Assembly (NCBI RefSeq): GCF_003667225.1
Contig: NZ_RCOM01000013.1
Coordinates: forward strand, 1 to 43,158
Length of the DNA stretch: 43,158 nucleotides
Source: Kocuria rhizophila
GTDB taxonomy: Bacteria; Actinomycetota; Actinomycetes; Actinomycetales; Micrococcaceae
Direction of reading: 5' to 3'
The translations under genes and the position numbers were made by a program. Shown piece by piece: positions 35,964 to 43,158 of the stretch (the stretch's first letter is position 1; every line of letters begins with the position of its first letter). The notes below the pieces were generated by a model. It was not told the origin of the DNA. It was given only the letters and a program-made list of their open reading frames with translations, and ran no database searches.

Positions 35964-37112
35964 ATGACCACGCAACCCGTTGAGATCACCCCGCGGCCGG
36001 AAGCCGGCCAGCTCGTGTTCAAGCCCGCCCGTCGAGGCAAACCCCCGCTGCACATAGCGGACTTCGACATGGCCGGGCGCAAGGCGTTCCTGAAGGACGC
36101 GGGCTACCCCGCCTTCCGGGCGTCCCAGCTGTCCAAGCACTACTTCGAGAGGTTCGAGGCGGACCCCGAGGCCATGACGGACCTGCCGGCGGACCAGCGC
36201 GAGGATCTGGTGGCCAAGGCCATGCCCCCGCTGCTGCGGACCGTGCGGCAGCTGCGTGCGGACGAGGGAATGACGGTCAAGTCCGTCCACCGCCTGTACG
36301 ACAACGCCATGGTCGAGTCCGTGCTGATGCGCTACGACAAGCGGGTCACCATGTGCATCTCCTCCCAGGCGGGCTGCGGCATGAACTGTCCGTTCTGCGC
36401 CACGGGCCAGTCCGGCCTCACCCGCAACCTCTCCGCCGCGGAGATCGTGGACCAGGTGGTCCAAGGTGTTCGAGCGCTGCGGGACGGCGCCGTGGGAGAC
36501 CCCGAAGAAGCGCCGCAACGGGTGTCGAACATCGTGTTCATGGGCATGGGGGAGGCCCTGGCCAACTACAAGGCCACCATGGGGGCGGTCCACCGCATCA
36601 TCGACCCCTCACCGGACGGGCTGGGCATCTCGGCGCGCGGTCTCACCATGTCCACGGTGGGGCTGGTTCCCGGGATCCGGAAGTTCACGCTCGAGAAGCT
36701 GCCCATCACGCTCGCGCTCTCCCTGCACGCCCCGGACGACGAGCTGCGTGACGAGCTCATTCCGATCAACACACGCTGGAAGGTGGACGAGGCCCTCGAC
36801 GCCGCCCGGGACTACTACGACGCCACGGGCCGGCGCGTGTCCATCGAGTACGCCCTGATCCGGGACATCAACGACCAGGGCTGGCGCGCGGACCTGCTGG
36901 GGGAGAAGCTCAACAAGCGCGGCGGCGGCTGGGTGCACGTCAACCCCATCCCGCTCAACCCCACACCGGGCTCCAAGTGGACGGCGTCCCGTCCGGGCGT
37001 GGAGCAGAACTTCGTGGAGCGCCTGCGCGCCCACGGGATCCCCACCACGGTGCGCGACACCCGCGGGTCGGACATCGACGGCGCGTGCGGGCAGCTGGCC
37101 ACGGACGTCTGA
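35964..37112 (+). CDS. rlmN: Dual-specificity rRNA/tRNA methyltransferase RlmN (radical SAM)
   Basis: RlmN methylates C2 of adenosine 2503 in 23S rRNA and of A37 in some tRNAs. The 382-residue product has the radical-SAM cluster cysteines Cys138, Cys142 and Cys145 (CGMNCPFC). The two cysteines used in the methyl-transfer chemistry match Cys131 and Cys375. [11 protein letters not shown] and [16 protein letters not shown] are typical. The alternative, Cfr, is less likely given the chromosomal setting and RlmN-type sequence. AGGGAGAGGA precedes the ATG. It lies between map and infA, an uncommon place for this gene. Confidence 0.93.
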   Translation: MTTQPVEITPRPEAGQLVFKPARRGKPPLHIADFDMAGRKAFLKDAGYPAFRASQLSKHYFERFEADPEAMTDLPADQREDLVAKAMPPLLRTVRQLRADEGMTVKSVHRLYDNAMVESVLMRYDKRVTMCISSQAGCGMNCPFCATGQSGLTRNLSAAEIVDQVVQGVRALRDGAVGDPEEAPQRVSNIVFMGMGEALANYKATMGAVHRIIDPSPDGLGISARGLTMSTVGLVPGIRKFTLEKLPITLALSLHAPDDELRDELIPINTRWKVDEALDAARDYYDATGRRVSIEYALIRDINDQGWRADLLGEKLNKRGGGWVHVNPIPLNPTPGSKWTASRPGVEQNFVERLRAHGIPTTVRDTRGSDIDGACGQLATDV

Positions 37113-37141
37113 CGGTCGCTGCGGAACCACCCCGCCGTCGC

Positions 37142-37170
37142 TTGCGCCAACACGCAGAACCGGGTAGTGT
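37142..37170 (+). promoter_or_regulatory. infA operon promoter
   Basis: TTGCGC (37142-37147) and TAGTGT (37165-37170) are 17 bases apart in the 211-base rlmN-infA gap. The leader would be about 147 nt. Confidence 0.55.
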
Positions 37171-37323
37171 CGTCGGTTGGTTGTTTGTGCTCGCAGATCG
37201 AGTCATGCCCGGAACCCACCCCCTCGTTGCCACGTGCGGCGCGGGGTTGTTCGTCTGGGCAGCTGGAAGCGGGCACCGCCGTCCGGATAGACACCCGGAC
37301 CCCTCGAGAAGTTAGCGGAGGAT

Positions 37324-37545
37324 ATGGCCAAGAAAGACGGAGTCATCGAGATCGAAGGCACTGTGGTCGAGGCACTGCCCAATGCGTCGTTCCGTGTGGA
37401 GCTGACCAACGGGCACAAGGTGCTCGCCCATATCTCTGGCAAGATGCGCCAGCACTACATCCGGATCCTCCCCGAGGACCGCGTGGTGGTGGAGCTCAGC
37501 CCCTACGACCTCTCCCGAGGCCGGATCGTCTACCGCTACAAGTAG
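37324..37545 (+). CDS. infA: Translation initiation factor IF-1
   Basis: IF-1 binds the 30S A site during initiation; 73 residues forming a single OB fold. [20 protein letters not shown] and the C-terminal [15 protein letters not shown] are characteristic. GCGGAGG precedes the ATG. It heads the alpha-type operon. Confidence 0.98.
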   Translation: MAKKDGVIEIEGTVVEALPNASFRVELTNGHKVLAHISGKMRQHYIRILPEDRVVVELSPYDLSRGRIVYRYK

Positions 37546-37630
37546 CATCCAGGCCCCGTGCTCGCGCAGACAGCGTCCGCACGGCAGGGGTCGGAGTGCA
37601 CACGCCATTACGAGTACGCGAAGGAATGCG

Positions 37631-37744
37631 ATGAAGGTCCAACCGAGCGTCAAGCAGATCTGCGACAAGTGCAAGGTGATCCGCCGCAACGGGCGGGTCA
37701 TGGTGATCTGCGAGAACCCCCGGCACAAGCAGCGCCAGGGCTGA
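37631..37744 (+). CDS. rpmJ: 50S ribosomal protein L36
   Basis: A 37-residue protein, [20 protein letters not shown] followed by a tail to HKQRQG. Cys11, Cys14, Cys27 and His32 form the zinc site, so this is the zinc-binding form. AAGGA lies just upstream. It sits in the standard infA-rpmJ-rpsM order. Confidence 0.97.
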   Translation: MKVQPSVKQICDKCKVIRRNGRVMVICENPRHKQRQG

Positions 37745-37902
37745 CGGGAACGCTCCCGCCCACGCAAGTGGATTGACAAGAACGGACACCGCAGCCGCCG
37801 CCCCAGGGCGCGGCAACCCCCGGCACGGAGGCCGGAGACCGGTCGCAGCACGATCGGGACGCGGTGTTCAAGACCTCCGGAACATCAAGGAGAACCGCCA
37901 CT

Positions 37903-38271
37903 ATGGCTCGTCTCGCAGGCGTTGATCTTCCCCGTGAAAAGCGGCTGGAAGTTGCGCTGACCTACATCTACGGCGTGGGCCGCACCCGCGCACTCGAAAC
38001 TCTGGAAGCCACGGGCATCTCCGGGGACGTGCGCGTCAAGGATCTCACCGATCCGCAGCTCGTGGAGCTGCGTGACTACATCGAAGGCAACTACAAGGTC
38101 GAAGGCGATCTTCGCCGTGAGGTGGCCGCCGACATCCGCCGCAAGGTCGAGATCGGCAGCTACCAGGGCCTGCGTCACCGTCGGGGTCTGCCCGTCCACG
38201 GCCAGCGCACCAAGACCAACGCGCGCACCCGCAAGGGTCCCAAGCGCACGGTCGCCGGTAAGAAGAAGTAA
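37903..38271 (+). CDS. rpsM: 30S ribosomal protein S13
   Basis: S13 contacts the 50S head bridge and P-site tRNA; 122 residues, starting [21 protein letters not shown]... and ending with a Lys-rich tail. [20 protein letters not shown] is the conserved C-terminal segment. The ATG at 37903 follows AAGGAGAA; an earlier in-frame GTG at 37864 is not needed. Confidence 0.97.
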   Translation: MARLAGVDLPREKRLEVALTYIYGVGRTRALETLEATGISGDVRVKDLTDPQLVELRDYIEGNYKVEGDLRREVAADIRRKVEIGSYQGLRHRRGLPVHGQRTKTNARTRKGPKRTVAGKKK

Positions 38272-38329
38272 TCGCGGCCGCCGTCCAGTGGGCGGCTGAC
38301 CGACGTCGAAGATCTTTGTAGGAGAATCC

Positions 38330-38734
38330 ATGGCCCAGAAAACTCGCGCGACGGCCGCTCGCAAGCCGCGTCGCAAGGTGAACAAGAATGTGACCCAAGG
38401 TCAGGCTCACATCAAGTCCACGTTCAACAACACCATCGTGTCCATTACCGACCCCTCGGGTGCGGTCCTGTCGTGGGCCTCGGCCGGCGGCATGGGCTTC
38501 AAGGGCTCGCGCAAGTCCACTCCGTTCGCCGCGCAGCAGGCCGCCGAGGCCGCGGCCAAGGGCGCCCAGGAGCACGGCATGCGCAAGGTGGATGTGTTCG
38601 TCAAGGGACCGGGCTCGGGGCGCGAGACCGCGATCCGCGCTCTGCAGGCCACCGGGCTGGAGGTCGGCTCCATCCAGGACGTGACCCCGTCAGCGCACAA
38701 CGGCTGCCGTCCCCCCAAGCGCCGCCGCGTCTGA
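38330..38734 (+). CDS. rpsK: 30S ribosomal protein S11
   Basis: S11 lies on the 30S platform; 134 residues. [15 protein letters not shown] and the C-terminal [18 protein letters not shown] are diagnostic. TAGGAGA precedes the ATG. Next comes a hairpin and rpoA; rpsD, found at this position in some relatives, is absent. Confidence 0.97.
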   Translation: MAQKTRATAARKPRRKVNKNVTQGQAHIKSTFNNTIVSITDPSGAVLSWASAGGMGFKGSRKSTPFAAQQAAEAAAKGAQEHGMRKVDVFVKGPGSGRETAIRALQATGLEVGSIQDVTPSAHNGCRPPKRRRV

Positions 38735-38742
38735 CTCGTGTC

Positions 38743-38780
38743 GCGTGGTCACCGGGCTCCCAGGAGCCCGGTGACCACGC
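38743..38780. terminator. Perfect 18-bp hairpin between rpsK and rpoA
   Basis: GCGTGGTCACCGGGCTCC (38743-38760) is exactly complementary to GGAGCCCGGTGACCACGC (38763-38780), with only CA between. No T-run follows. It probably limits transcription into rpoA or marks a processing point. Confidence 0.65.
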
Positions 38781-38824
38781 ATCGACGCGGTGACCTCGCC
38801 TGCTCACCGCGGCATCCACCCATT

Positions 38825-38854
38825 TTGTTTTCCACCACCTGCGTGCGTCATATG
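38825..38854 (+). promoter_or_regulatory. Possible internal promoter of rpoA
   Basis: TTGTTT (38825-38830) and CATATG (38849-38854) have 18-base spacing just after the 18-bp hairpin. A local promoter would explain expression of rpoA if the hairpin stops most transcripts. Confidence 0.35.
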
Positions 38855-38881
38855 GCGGAGGCACGCTGAAAGGAAACATCA

Positions 38882-39901
38882 GTGCTCATCGCACAGCGCC
38901 CCACCCTCACGGAAGAGGCTGTGGCCGAGAACCGCTCCCGGTTCGTGATCGAACCCCTCGAGCCGGGTTTCGGGTACACCCTCGGCAACTCCCTGCGCCG
39001 CACGCTCCTGTCCTCCATCCCCGGGGCCTCCGTGACCAGCATCCGCATCGACGGCGTGCTGCACGAGTTCTCCACCGTGGAGGGCGTCAAGGAGGACGTC
39101 ACCGAGCTCATCCTGAACATCAAGAAGCTCTCGCTGTCCTCCGAGGAGGACGAGCCCGTCACCGCGTGGCTGCGCAAGCAGGGCCCGGGCGAGGTCACCG
39201 CGGCTGACATCTCGGCTCCGGCCGGTGTCGAGGTGCACAACCCCGAGCTGCACATCGCGACCCTTAACTCGAAGGGCCAGCTCGAGATCGAGCTGACCAT
39301 CGAGCGCGGCCGCGGCTACGTCTCGGCGTCCCAGAACAAGTCCGGTGACGCGGAGGTCGGTCGGATCCCCGTGGACTCGATCTACTCTCCCGTGCTCAAG
39401 GTGACCTTCCGCGTGGAGGCCACCCGTGTGGAGCAGCGCACCGACTTCGACAAGCTCATCCTCGACGTGGAGACCAAGGAGGCCATCTCTCCGCGCGACG
39501 CGGTGGCTTCGGCCGGCACCACGCTGGTGGAGCTGTTCGGGCTGGCCCGCGAGCTGAACTCCGCGGCGGAAGGCATCGAGATCGGTCCTTCGCCCACGGA
39601 CGCGGCCGCCGCCGCGGACATGGCGCTGCCCATCGAGGACCTCGAGCTGTCGGTCCGGTCCTACAACTGCCTCAAGCGCGAGGGCATCCACAGCGTGGGT
39701 GAGCTCGTGGGTCGTTCCGAGGCCGATCTGATGGACATCCGCAACTTCGGTGCCAAGTCCATCGACGAGGTCAAGGACAAGCTCGGCGAGCTCGGTCTGG
39801 CCCTCAAGGACTCCCCTCCGGGCTACGACCTCGCCGCCCACGCGGCGTCGCTCGAGGACGAGGACGACAACAACAACCCGTTCGACGTCGATCTCGACTG
39901 A
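38882..39901 (+). CDS. rpoA: DNA-directed RNA polymerase subunit alpha
   Basis: The alpha subunit nucleates RNA polymerase assembly; 339 residues. The N-terminal domain (to about 230) has [19 protein letters not shown]. The C-terminal DNA-binding domain (about 255-315) has [14 protein letters not shown] and [17 protein letters not shown]. The tail is acidic ([15 protein letters not shown]). GTG start behind AAAGGAAA. Confidence 0.98.
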   Translation: MLIAQRPTLTEEAVAENRSRFVIEPLEPGFGYTLGNSLRRTLLSSIPGASVTSIRIDGVLHEFSTVEGVKEDVTELILNIKKLSLSSEEDEPVTAWLRKQGPGEVTAADISAPAGVEVHNPELHIATLNSKGQLEIELTIERGRGYVSASQNKSGDAEVGRIPVDSIYSPVLKVTFRVEATRVEQRTDFDKLILDVETKEAISPRDAVASAGTTLVELFGLARELNSAAEGIEIGPSPTDAAAAADMALPIEDLELSVRSYNCLKREGIHSVGELVGRSEADLMDIRNFGAKSIDEVKDKLGELGLALKDSPPGYDLAAHAASLEDEDDNNNPFDVDLD

Positions 39902-39972
39902 CGCCCACACCACTTTCCGTGCCCCGCGGGCGATGAGTTGCCCGCGCGGGACCGATCACCAGGAGATCTACT

Positions 39973-40737
39973 ATGCCTACCCCTACCAAGGGACCCCGTC
40001 TCGGCGCCGGGCCGACCCACGAGCGCATGATCCTCTCGAACATGTCCCAGCAGCTGTTCGAGCACAAGCGGATCACCACCACCGTGACCAAGGCCAAGCG
40101 CCTGCGTCCGGTGGCGGAGCGGCTCATCACCTTCGCCAAGCGCGGTGACCTGGCCTCCCGCCGTCGGGTCATGCGTCAGCTGACCGACAAGTCCGTGGTG
40201 CACGAGCTGTTCACCAGCATCGCGCCGGCCATGGAGGGTCGCGAAGGCGGCTACACCCGCATCACCAAGATCGGCAACCGCAAGGGCGACAACGCCCCCA
40301 TGGCCGTCATCGAGCTCGTGATGGAGCCCGTGGCCTCCAAGGCGACCGTGTCCGAGGCCGAGCGCGCCACGGCCAAGGCTGCCCCGGCTCCCGCCGCTCC
40401 CGTGGACACCCCCGCCGGTTCCACCACCGCGGACGTCCAGGAGAAGGAGATCCCGGCCGACGAGCAGGCTCCTGCCGTGGGCTCGGAGGAGGCCGCTGAG
40501 GTCGCCGCCGAGAACTCGGAGGCCGAGTTCCCGGGTTCGCACGCTCCGCTCGAGTCCGGTGAGGCCCCCGAGGGCTTCTCGGTCAAGGGCAACCGCAACT
40601 CCATGAAGTACCACGTGCCCGGTTCGCGCTGGTACTCCGGCACCACCGCGGAGATCTGGTTCGACTCTCCGGCCAACGCCGAGGCCGCCGGCTTCCAGCC
40701 CGCGGGCGGCGCCGCCGCGCAGAAGATCTCCGAGTAG
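39973..40737 (+). CDS. rplQ: 50S ribosomal protein L17 with an extra C-terminal domain
   Basis: The L17 core is residues 1-120 ([20 protein letters not shown] start; [14 protein letters not shown]). The full product is 254 residues, about twice the usual length. Residues 121-200 form an Ala/Pro/Glu-rich linker. Residues about 202-242 form a compact module with [15 protein letters not shown], then [11 protein letters not shown] and EAAGF. That pattern resembles small YHxPG/EAAGF modules attached to other actinobacterial proteins (recalled, not searched). It contains no cysteine. Similar long L17 proteins occur in other actinobacteria. AGGAGAT precedes the ATG. Confidence 0.95.
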   Translation: MPTPTKGPRLGAGPTHERMILSNMSQQLFEHKRITTTVTKAKRLRPVAERLITFAKRGDLASRRRVMRQLTDKSVVHELFTSIAPAMEGREGGYTRITKIGNRKGDNAPMAVIELVMEPVASKATVSEAERATAKAAPAPAAPVDTPAGSTTADVQEKEIPADEQAPAVGSEEAAEVAAENSEAEFPGSHAPLESGEAPEGFSVKGNRNSMKYHVPGSRWYSGTTAEIWFDSPANAEAAGFQPAGGAAAQKISE

Positions 40738-40768
40738 TCTCGGGTTCTTCGGTCGAACGGACACCGGA

Positions 40769-40805
40769 GACGACGCCGCCGCAGGTTGCCTGCGGCGGCG
40801 TCGTC
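40769..40805. terminator. 17-bp hairpin between rplQ and truA
   Basis: GACGACGCCGCCGCAGG (40769-40785) is perfectly complementary to CCTGCGGCGGCGTCGTC (40789-40805) around a TTG loop. It ends 25 bases before the truA start and has no T-run. Confidence 0.55.
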
Positions 40806-40830
40806 GTCTCCGAGAACGAGAGGGAGACCT

Positions 40831-41784
40831 GTGGGGCAGGAGCAGATCAGACTGCGGATCGACCTGGCGTACGACGGTGCGCCGTTCAAGGGGTGGGCGC
40901 GGCAACCGGGTCTGCCGAGCGTCCAGGCGGCCCTGGAGGACGCGCTCTCCCTCATCTTCCGCGAGGCGTGTCCCACCGTGGTGGCCGGACGCACGGACAC
41001 GGGGGTGCACGCCCGGCACCAGACCGTGCACGTGGATGTGCCCCGGCAGCGCTGGCAGCAGCAGAGCAGGCGGCGTGGCATGTCACGCGACGTCGTGCGC
41101 GGCGGCGTGCCCACGCAGCATGGTGACGGGGAGACGGGGGCGGGCGCGCCCGTGCCGGAGCTGACGCGGCGGCTGAACGGGGCGCTGAACAGGGTGCTCG
41201 GCAAGGATCGGGCCGCGGAGGGATGGGCGCCCGCCGTGGGCGCCGTGGTGGTGCGGGACGTGTCCGTGGCCGAGGTGGGCTTCGACGCGCGCTTCTCGGC
41301 GCTGTCCCGCGGCTACCTCTACCGCGTGGCCGATGCCGTGACGGGCCACGACCCGCTGGCGCGCACGTACTCCTGGTGGGTGGACGAGAGGCTCGACGTG
41401 GCCGCCATGGACCGGGCGGTGCGAGACCTCCTGGGTCTGCACGACTTCCTGAGCTTCTGCAAGCCTCGCGAGGGTGCGACCACGGTGCGCGAGCTGCAGC
41501 GGGCGTCCGTCACGCGCGGGGCGGACGGCATGATCACGGCGGCGCTCACCGCCGATGCCTTCTGCCACCACATGGTGCGCTCGATCGTGGGCGCGGTGGT
41601 GCGCGTGGGGCAGGGGCGGCACGACGCCGCGTGGCCCGCTCAGCGGCTCGAGGCACGGGTCCGGGACGCCGCCGTGGCGATGGCCCCGGCCCACGGCCTG
41701 GTCCTGGACGCGGTGCACTATCCCGACGCGCAGGAACTCGCCGAGCGTGCGCGCGTGACCCGAGCCCGGCGAGACGACGACTGA
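40831..41784 (+). CDS. truA: tRNA pseudouridine(38-40) synthase TruA
   Basis: TruA makes pseudouridines 38-40 in the anticodon arm of tRNAs. The catalytic Asp is Asp56 in AGRTDTGVHA. The product is 317 residues, longer than E. coli (about 270); the extra part is a basic, variable segment around residues 75-110. The GTG at 40831 follows GAGAGGGAG. An in-frame TTG at 40786 lies inside the upstream hairpin and is less likely. The rplQ-truA order is common. Confidence 0.93.
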   Translation: MGQEQIRLRIDLAYDGAPFKGWARQPGLPSVQAALEDALSLIFREACPTVVAGRTDTGVHARHQTVHVDVPRQRWQQQSRRRGMSRDVVRGGVPTQHGDGETGAGAPVPELTRRLNGALNRVLGKDRAAEGWAPAVGAVVVRDVSVAEVGFDARFSALSRGYLYRVADAVTGHDPLARTYSWWVDERLDVAAMDRAVRDLLGLHDFLSFCKPREGATTVRELQRASVTRGADGMITAALTADAFCHHMVRSIVGAVVRVGQGRHDAAWPAQRLEARVRDAAVAMAPAHGLVLDAVHYPDAQELAERARVTRARRDDD

Positions 41785-41787
41785 CGG

Positions 41788-41813
41788 CCGGGGAGCGCAC
41801 GGGTGCTCCCCGG
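41788..41813. terminator. Hairpin after truA
   Basis: CCGGGGAGC (41788-41796) pairs with GCTCCCCGG (41805-41813) around an 8-base loop, four bases after the truA stop. Confidence 0.55.
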
Positions 41814-41831
41814 GGCAGTCCTGGCCGTGAG

Positions 41832-41860
41832 TGGCGGGCGGAGCGGGGATCCGGTATCAT
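41832..41860 (+). promoter_or_regulatory. rplM-rpsI promoter
   Basis: TGGCGG (41832-41837) and TATCAT (41855-41860) are spaced by 17 bases. The -10 is good and the -35 weak. The leader to rplM is about 190 nt, in which I see no gene. Confidence 0.55.
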
Positions 41861-42057
41861 CGAACGCTGTTGTGCGTGTTCTGCCCCGGTTCACGTGTAC
41901 CCGCAGCGGTCGCTCATGTTGCAGAGCGCAGGGCCGTGCGGTGCACCGGGTTGCGGACGCACGGATGCCGCCCGGATCTCACCCGGGCCCCGAAGCACAG
42001 CAGAACCGATCGACACGAGTAATCGTGTCTTCACCAGACAAACGAAGGCAGATCAAC

Positions 42058-42501
42058 GTGCGTACGTACACTCCGAAGCCCGGTGACGTCCAGCGTCAGT
42101 GGCACGTCATCGACGCCACCGACGTCGTCCTGGGTCGTCTTGCCAGCCAGACCGCAACACTGCTGCGCGGGAAGCACAAGCCGACCTTCGCTCCCCACGT
42201 GGACACCGGCGATTTCGTCATCATCATCAACGCGGAGAAGGTGGCCCTCACCGGCTCCAAGCTCCAGAAGAAGCGCGCCTACCGCCACTCCGGCTACCCG
42301 GGCGGACTCAAGTCCACCAGCTACGCCGAGCTGCTCGAGAAGAACCCCACGCGCGCCGTGGAGAAGGCCGTCAAGGGGATGCTGCCCAAGAACAAGCTGG
42401 CAGCCCAGCAGCTGTCCAAGCTCAAGGTCTACGCCGGTGCCGAGCACCCGCACCAGGCGCAGCAGCCCAAGCCCTACGAATTCACGCAGGTCGCCCAGTA
42501 A
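42058..42501 (+). CDS. rplM: 50S ribosomal protein L13
   Basis: L13 is an early 50S assembly protein; 147 residues. [16 protein letters not shown] near the N-terminus and the central [15 protein letters not shown] are typical. The GTG at 42058 follows GAAGG. The frame is open upstream but that region is leader. It pairs with rpsI, as in most bacteria. Confidence 0.97.
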   Translation: MRTYTPKPGDVQRQWHVIDATDVVLGRLASQTATLLRGKHKPTFAPHVDTGDFVIIINAEKVALTGSKLQKKRAYRHSGYPGGLKSTSYAELLEKNPTRAVEKAVKGMLPKNKLAAQQLSKLKVYAGAEHPHQAQQPKPYEFTQVAQ

Positions 42502-42533
42502 TTCGGGCCAACGAAGAACACATAAGGAGAATC

Positions 42534-43037
42534 GTGGCTCAGAACACTGAAGAGCAGATCACCGAGGACGTGGAGCTGACCAGCTACACCTCCGAGTCCA
42601 CCGAGTCCGTGGCCGGTGGCGCCGCCATGTCGGAGCGCCCCGCCCTGACCGTTCCCGGCCAGGCCGTGGGCCGCCGCAAGCAGGCCGTTGCCCGCGTGCG
42701 CCTCATCCCCGGCTCCGGCAAGTGGACCGTCAACGGCCGCAGCCTGGAGGAGTACTTCCCCAACAAGCTGCACCAGCAGGAGGTGAACGATCCGTTCACC
42801 CTCCTCGAGCTGCAGGGCGGCTACGACGTCATCGCCCGCATCTCCGGCGGCGGCCCCTCCGGCCAGGCCGGTGCACTGCGCCTGGGCGTGGCTCGCGCGC
42901 TCAACGAGATCGACGCCGAGCACAACCGTCCCGCCCTCAAGAAGGCAGGCTTCCTGACCCGTGACGCCCGCGTCATCGAGCGCAAGAAGGCCGGCCTCAA
43001 GAAGGCGCGCAAGGCTCCGCAGTACTCCAAGCGCTAA
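42534..43037 (+). CDS. rpsI: 30S ribosomal protein S9
   Basis: S9 reaches the P-site tRNA with its C-terminus; 167 residues. The core starts at about residue 45 ([19 protein letters not shown]) and ends in YSKR, the conserved tail that touches the P-site anticodon. The first 40 residues are an acidic Glu/Ser/Thr-rich extension. GTG start with AAGGAGA. A long frame starting at 42099 is only an extension through rplM in another frame. Confidence 0.97.
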   Translation: MAQNTEEQITEDVELTSYTSESTESVAGGAAMSERPALTVPGQAVGRRKQAVARVRLIPGSGKWTVNGRSLEEYFPNKLHQQEVNDPFTLLELQGGYDVIARISGGGPSGQAGALRLGVARALNEIDAEHNRPALKKAGFLTRDARVIERKKAGLKKARKAPQYSKR

Positions 43038-43071
43038 ACGACGCCACCCAGGCCTCGGCCGGGTTTCGTCT

Positions 43072-43122
43072 CGCGGGGTCCCGTTCCTCGGTTTCGGCCG
43101 AGGCCCGGGGCCCTGCGTTTTT
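43072..43122 (+). terminator. rplM-rpsI intrinsic terminator
   Basis: CGCGGGGTCCCG (43072-43083) pairs with CGGGGCCCTGCG (43106-43117), including two G-U pairs. Inside is a second stem, CCTCGG/CCGAGG (43086-43103), and TTTTT follows. An upstream GGCCTCGGCCG (43051-43061) can instead pair with CGGCCGAGGCC (43095-43105). Confidence 0.8.
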
Positions 43123-43158
43123 GCGTCCTGGGCTGCGTGGCCGGGGGGAGGGGAGGGG

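Noticed and set aside
37773-37778. Perfect TTGACA in the rpmJ-rpsM gap
   Set aside because: The sequence 16-19 bases downstream is GC-only, with no -10 box.
42099-42533. N-terminal extension of S9 through rplM
   Set aside because: It is the rplM region read in another frame; GTG 42534 has AAGGAGA upstream.
43142-43158. G-rich run at the end of the window
   Set aside because: It is too short and cut by the window end, so no quadruplex or other element can be supported.

Overview
The window is very GC-rich, and almost every gene is on the + strand. It reads as a chromosomal core region of an actinobacterium of the Micrococcaceae; gene order, protein sequences and the RG-rich tails of S3 and S5 fit Kocuria or a close relative (inference, no search run). 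I see no mobile element, CRISPR array, tRNA or rRNA gene.

Layout. (1) 58-2586: molybdenum-cofactor block with moaC, a fused Mog/MoaE gene and fdhD, packed end to end. (2) 2706-4146: rplJ-rplL behind a promoter and an L10-type leader, closed by a strong hairpin. (3) 4244-9450: tandem glycine riboswitch, gcvP-gcvT, and a metallo-beta-lactamase-fold hydrolase. (4) 9502-17252: rpoB-rpoC with its own promoter and terminator. (5) 17524-22224: str operon (rpsL, rpsG, fusA, tuf). (6) 22447-28215: complete 11-gene S10 operon after a long structured leader. (7) 28237-32830: spc operon rplN to rplO, with a 380-nt leader holding a nested long-range structure; rpsN is missing. (8) 32883-37112: secY, adk, map, rlmN. 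(9) 37142-41813: infA, rpmJ, rpsM, rpsK, rpoA, rplQ, truA (rpsD absent). (10) 41832-43122: rplM-rpsI and a terminator.

Together these genes build the translation machine (31 ribosomal proteins, IF-1, EF-G, EF-Tu), the beta, beta' and alpha subunits of RNA polymerase, the Sec translocon pore, and enzymes that mature their products (Map, RlmN, TruA). The flanking metabolic genes handle glycine cleavage into one-carbon units and molybdopterin/formate dehydrogenase maturation.

I did not find an obviously new multi-gene system. The best leads for something undescribed are RNA-level: the nested structure with a possible pseudoknot upstream of rplN, the hairpin array upstream of rpsJ, and the competing hairpins after rpsI. 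At protein level they are the extra C-terminal domain on L17 and the matching RG-rich tails on S3 and S5.
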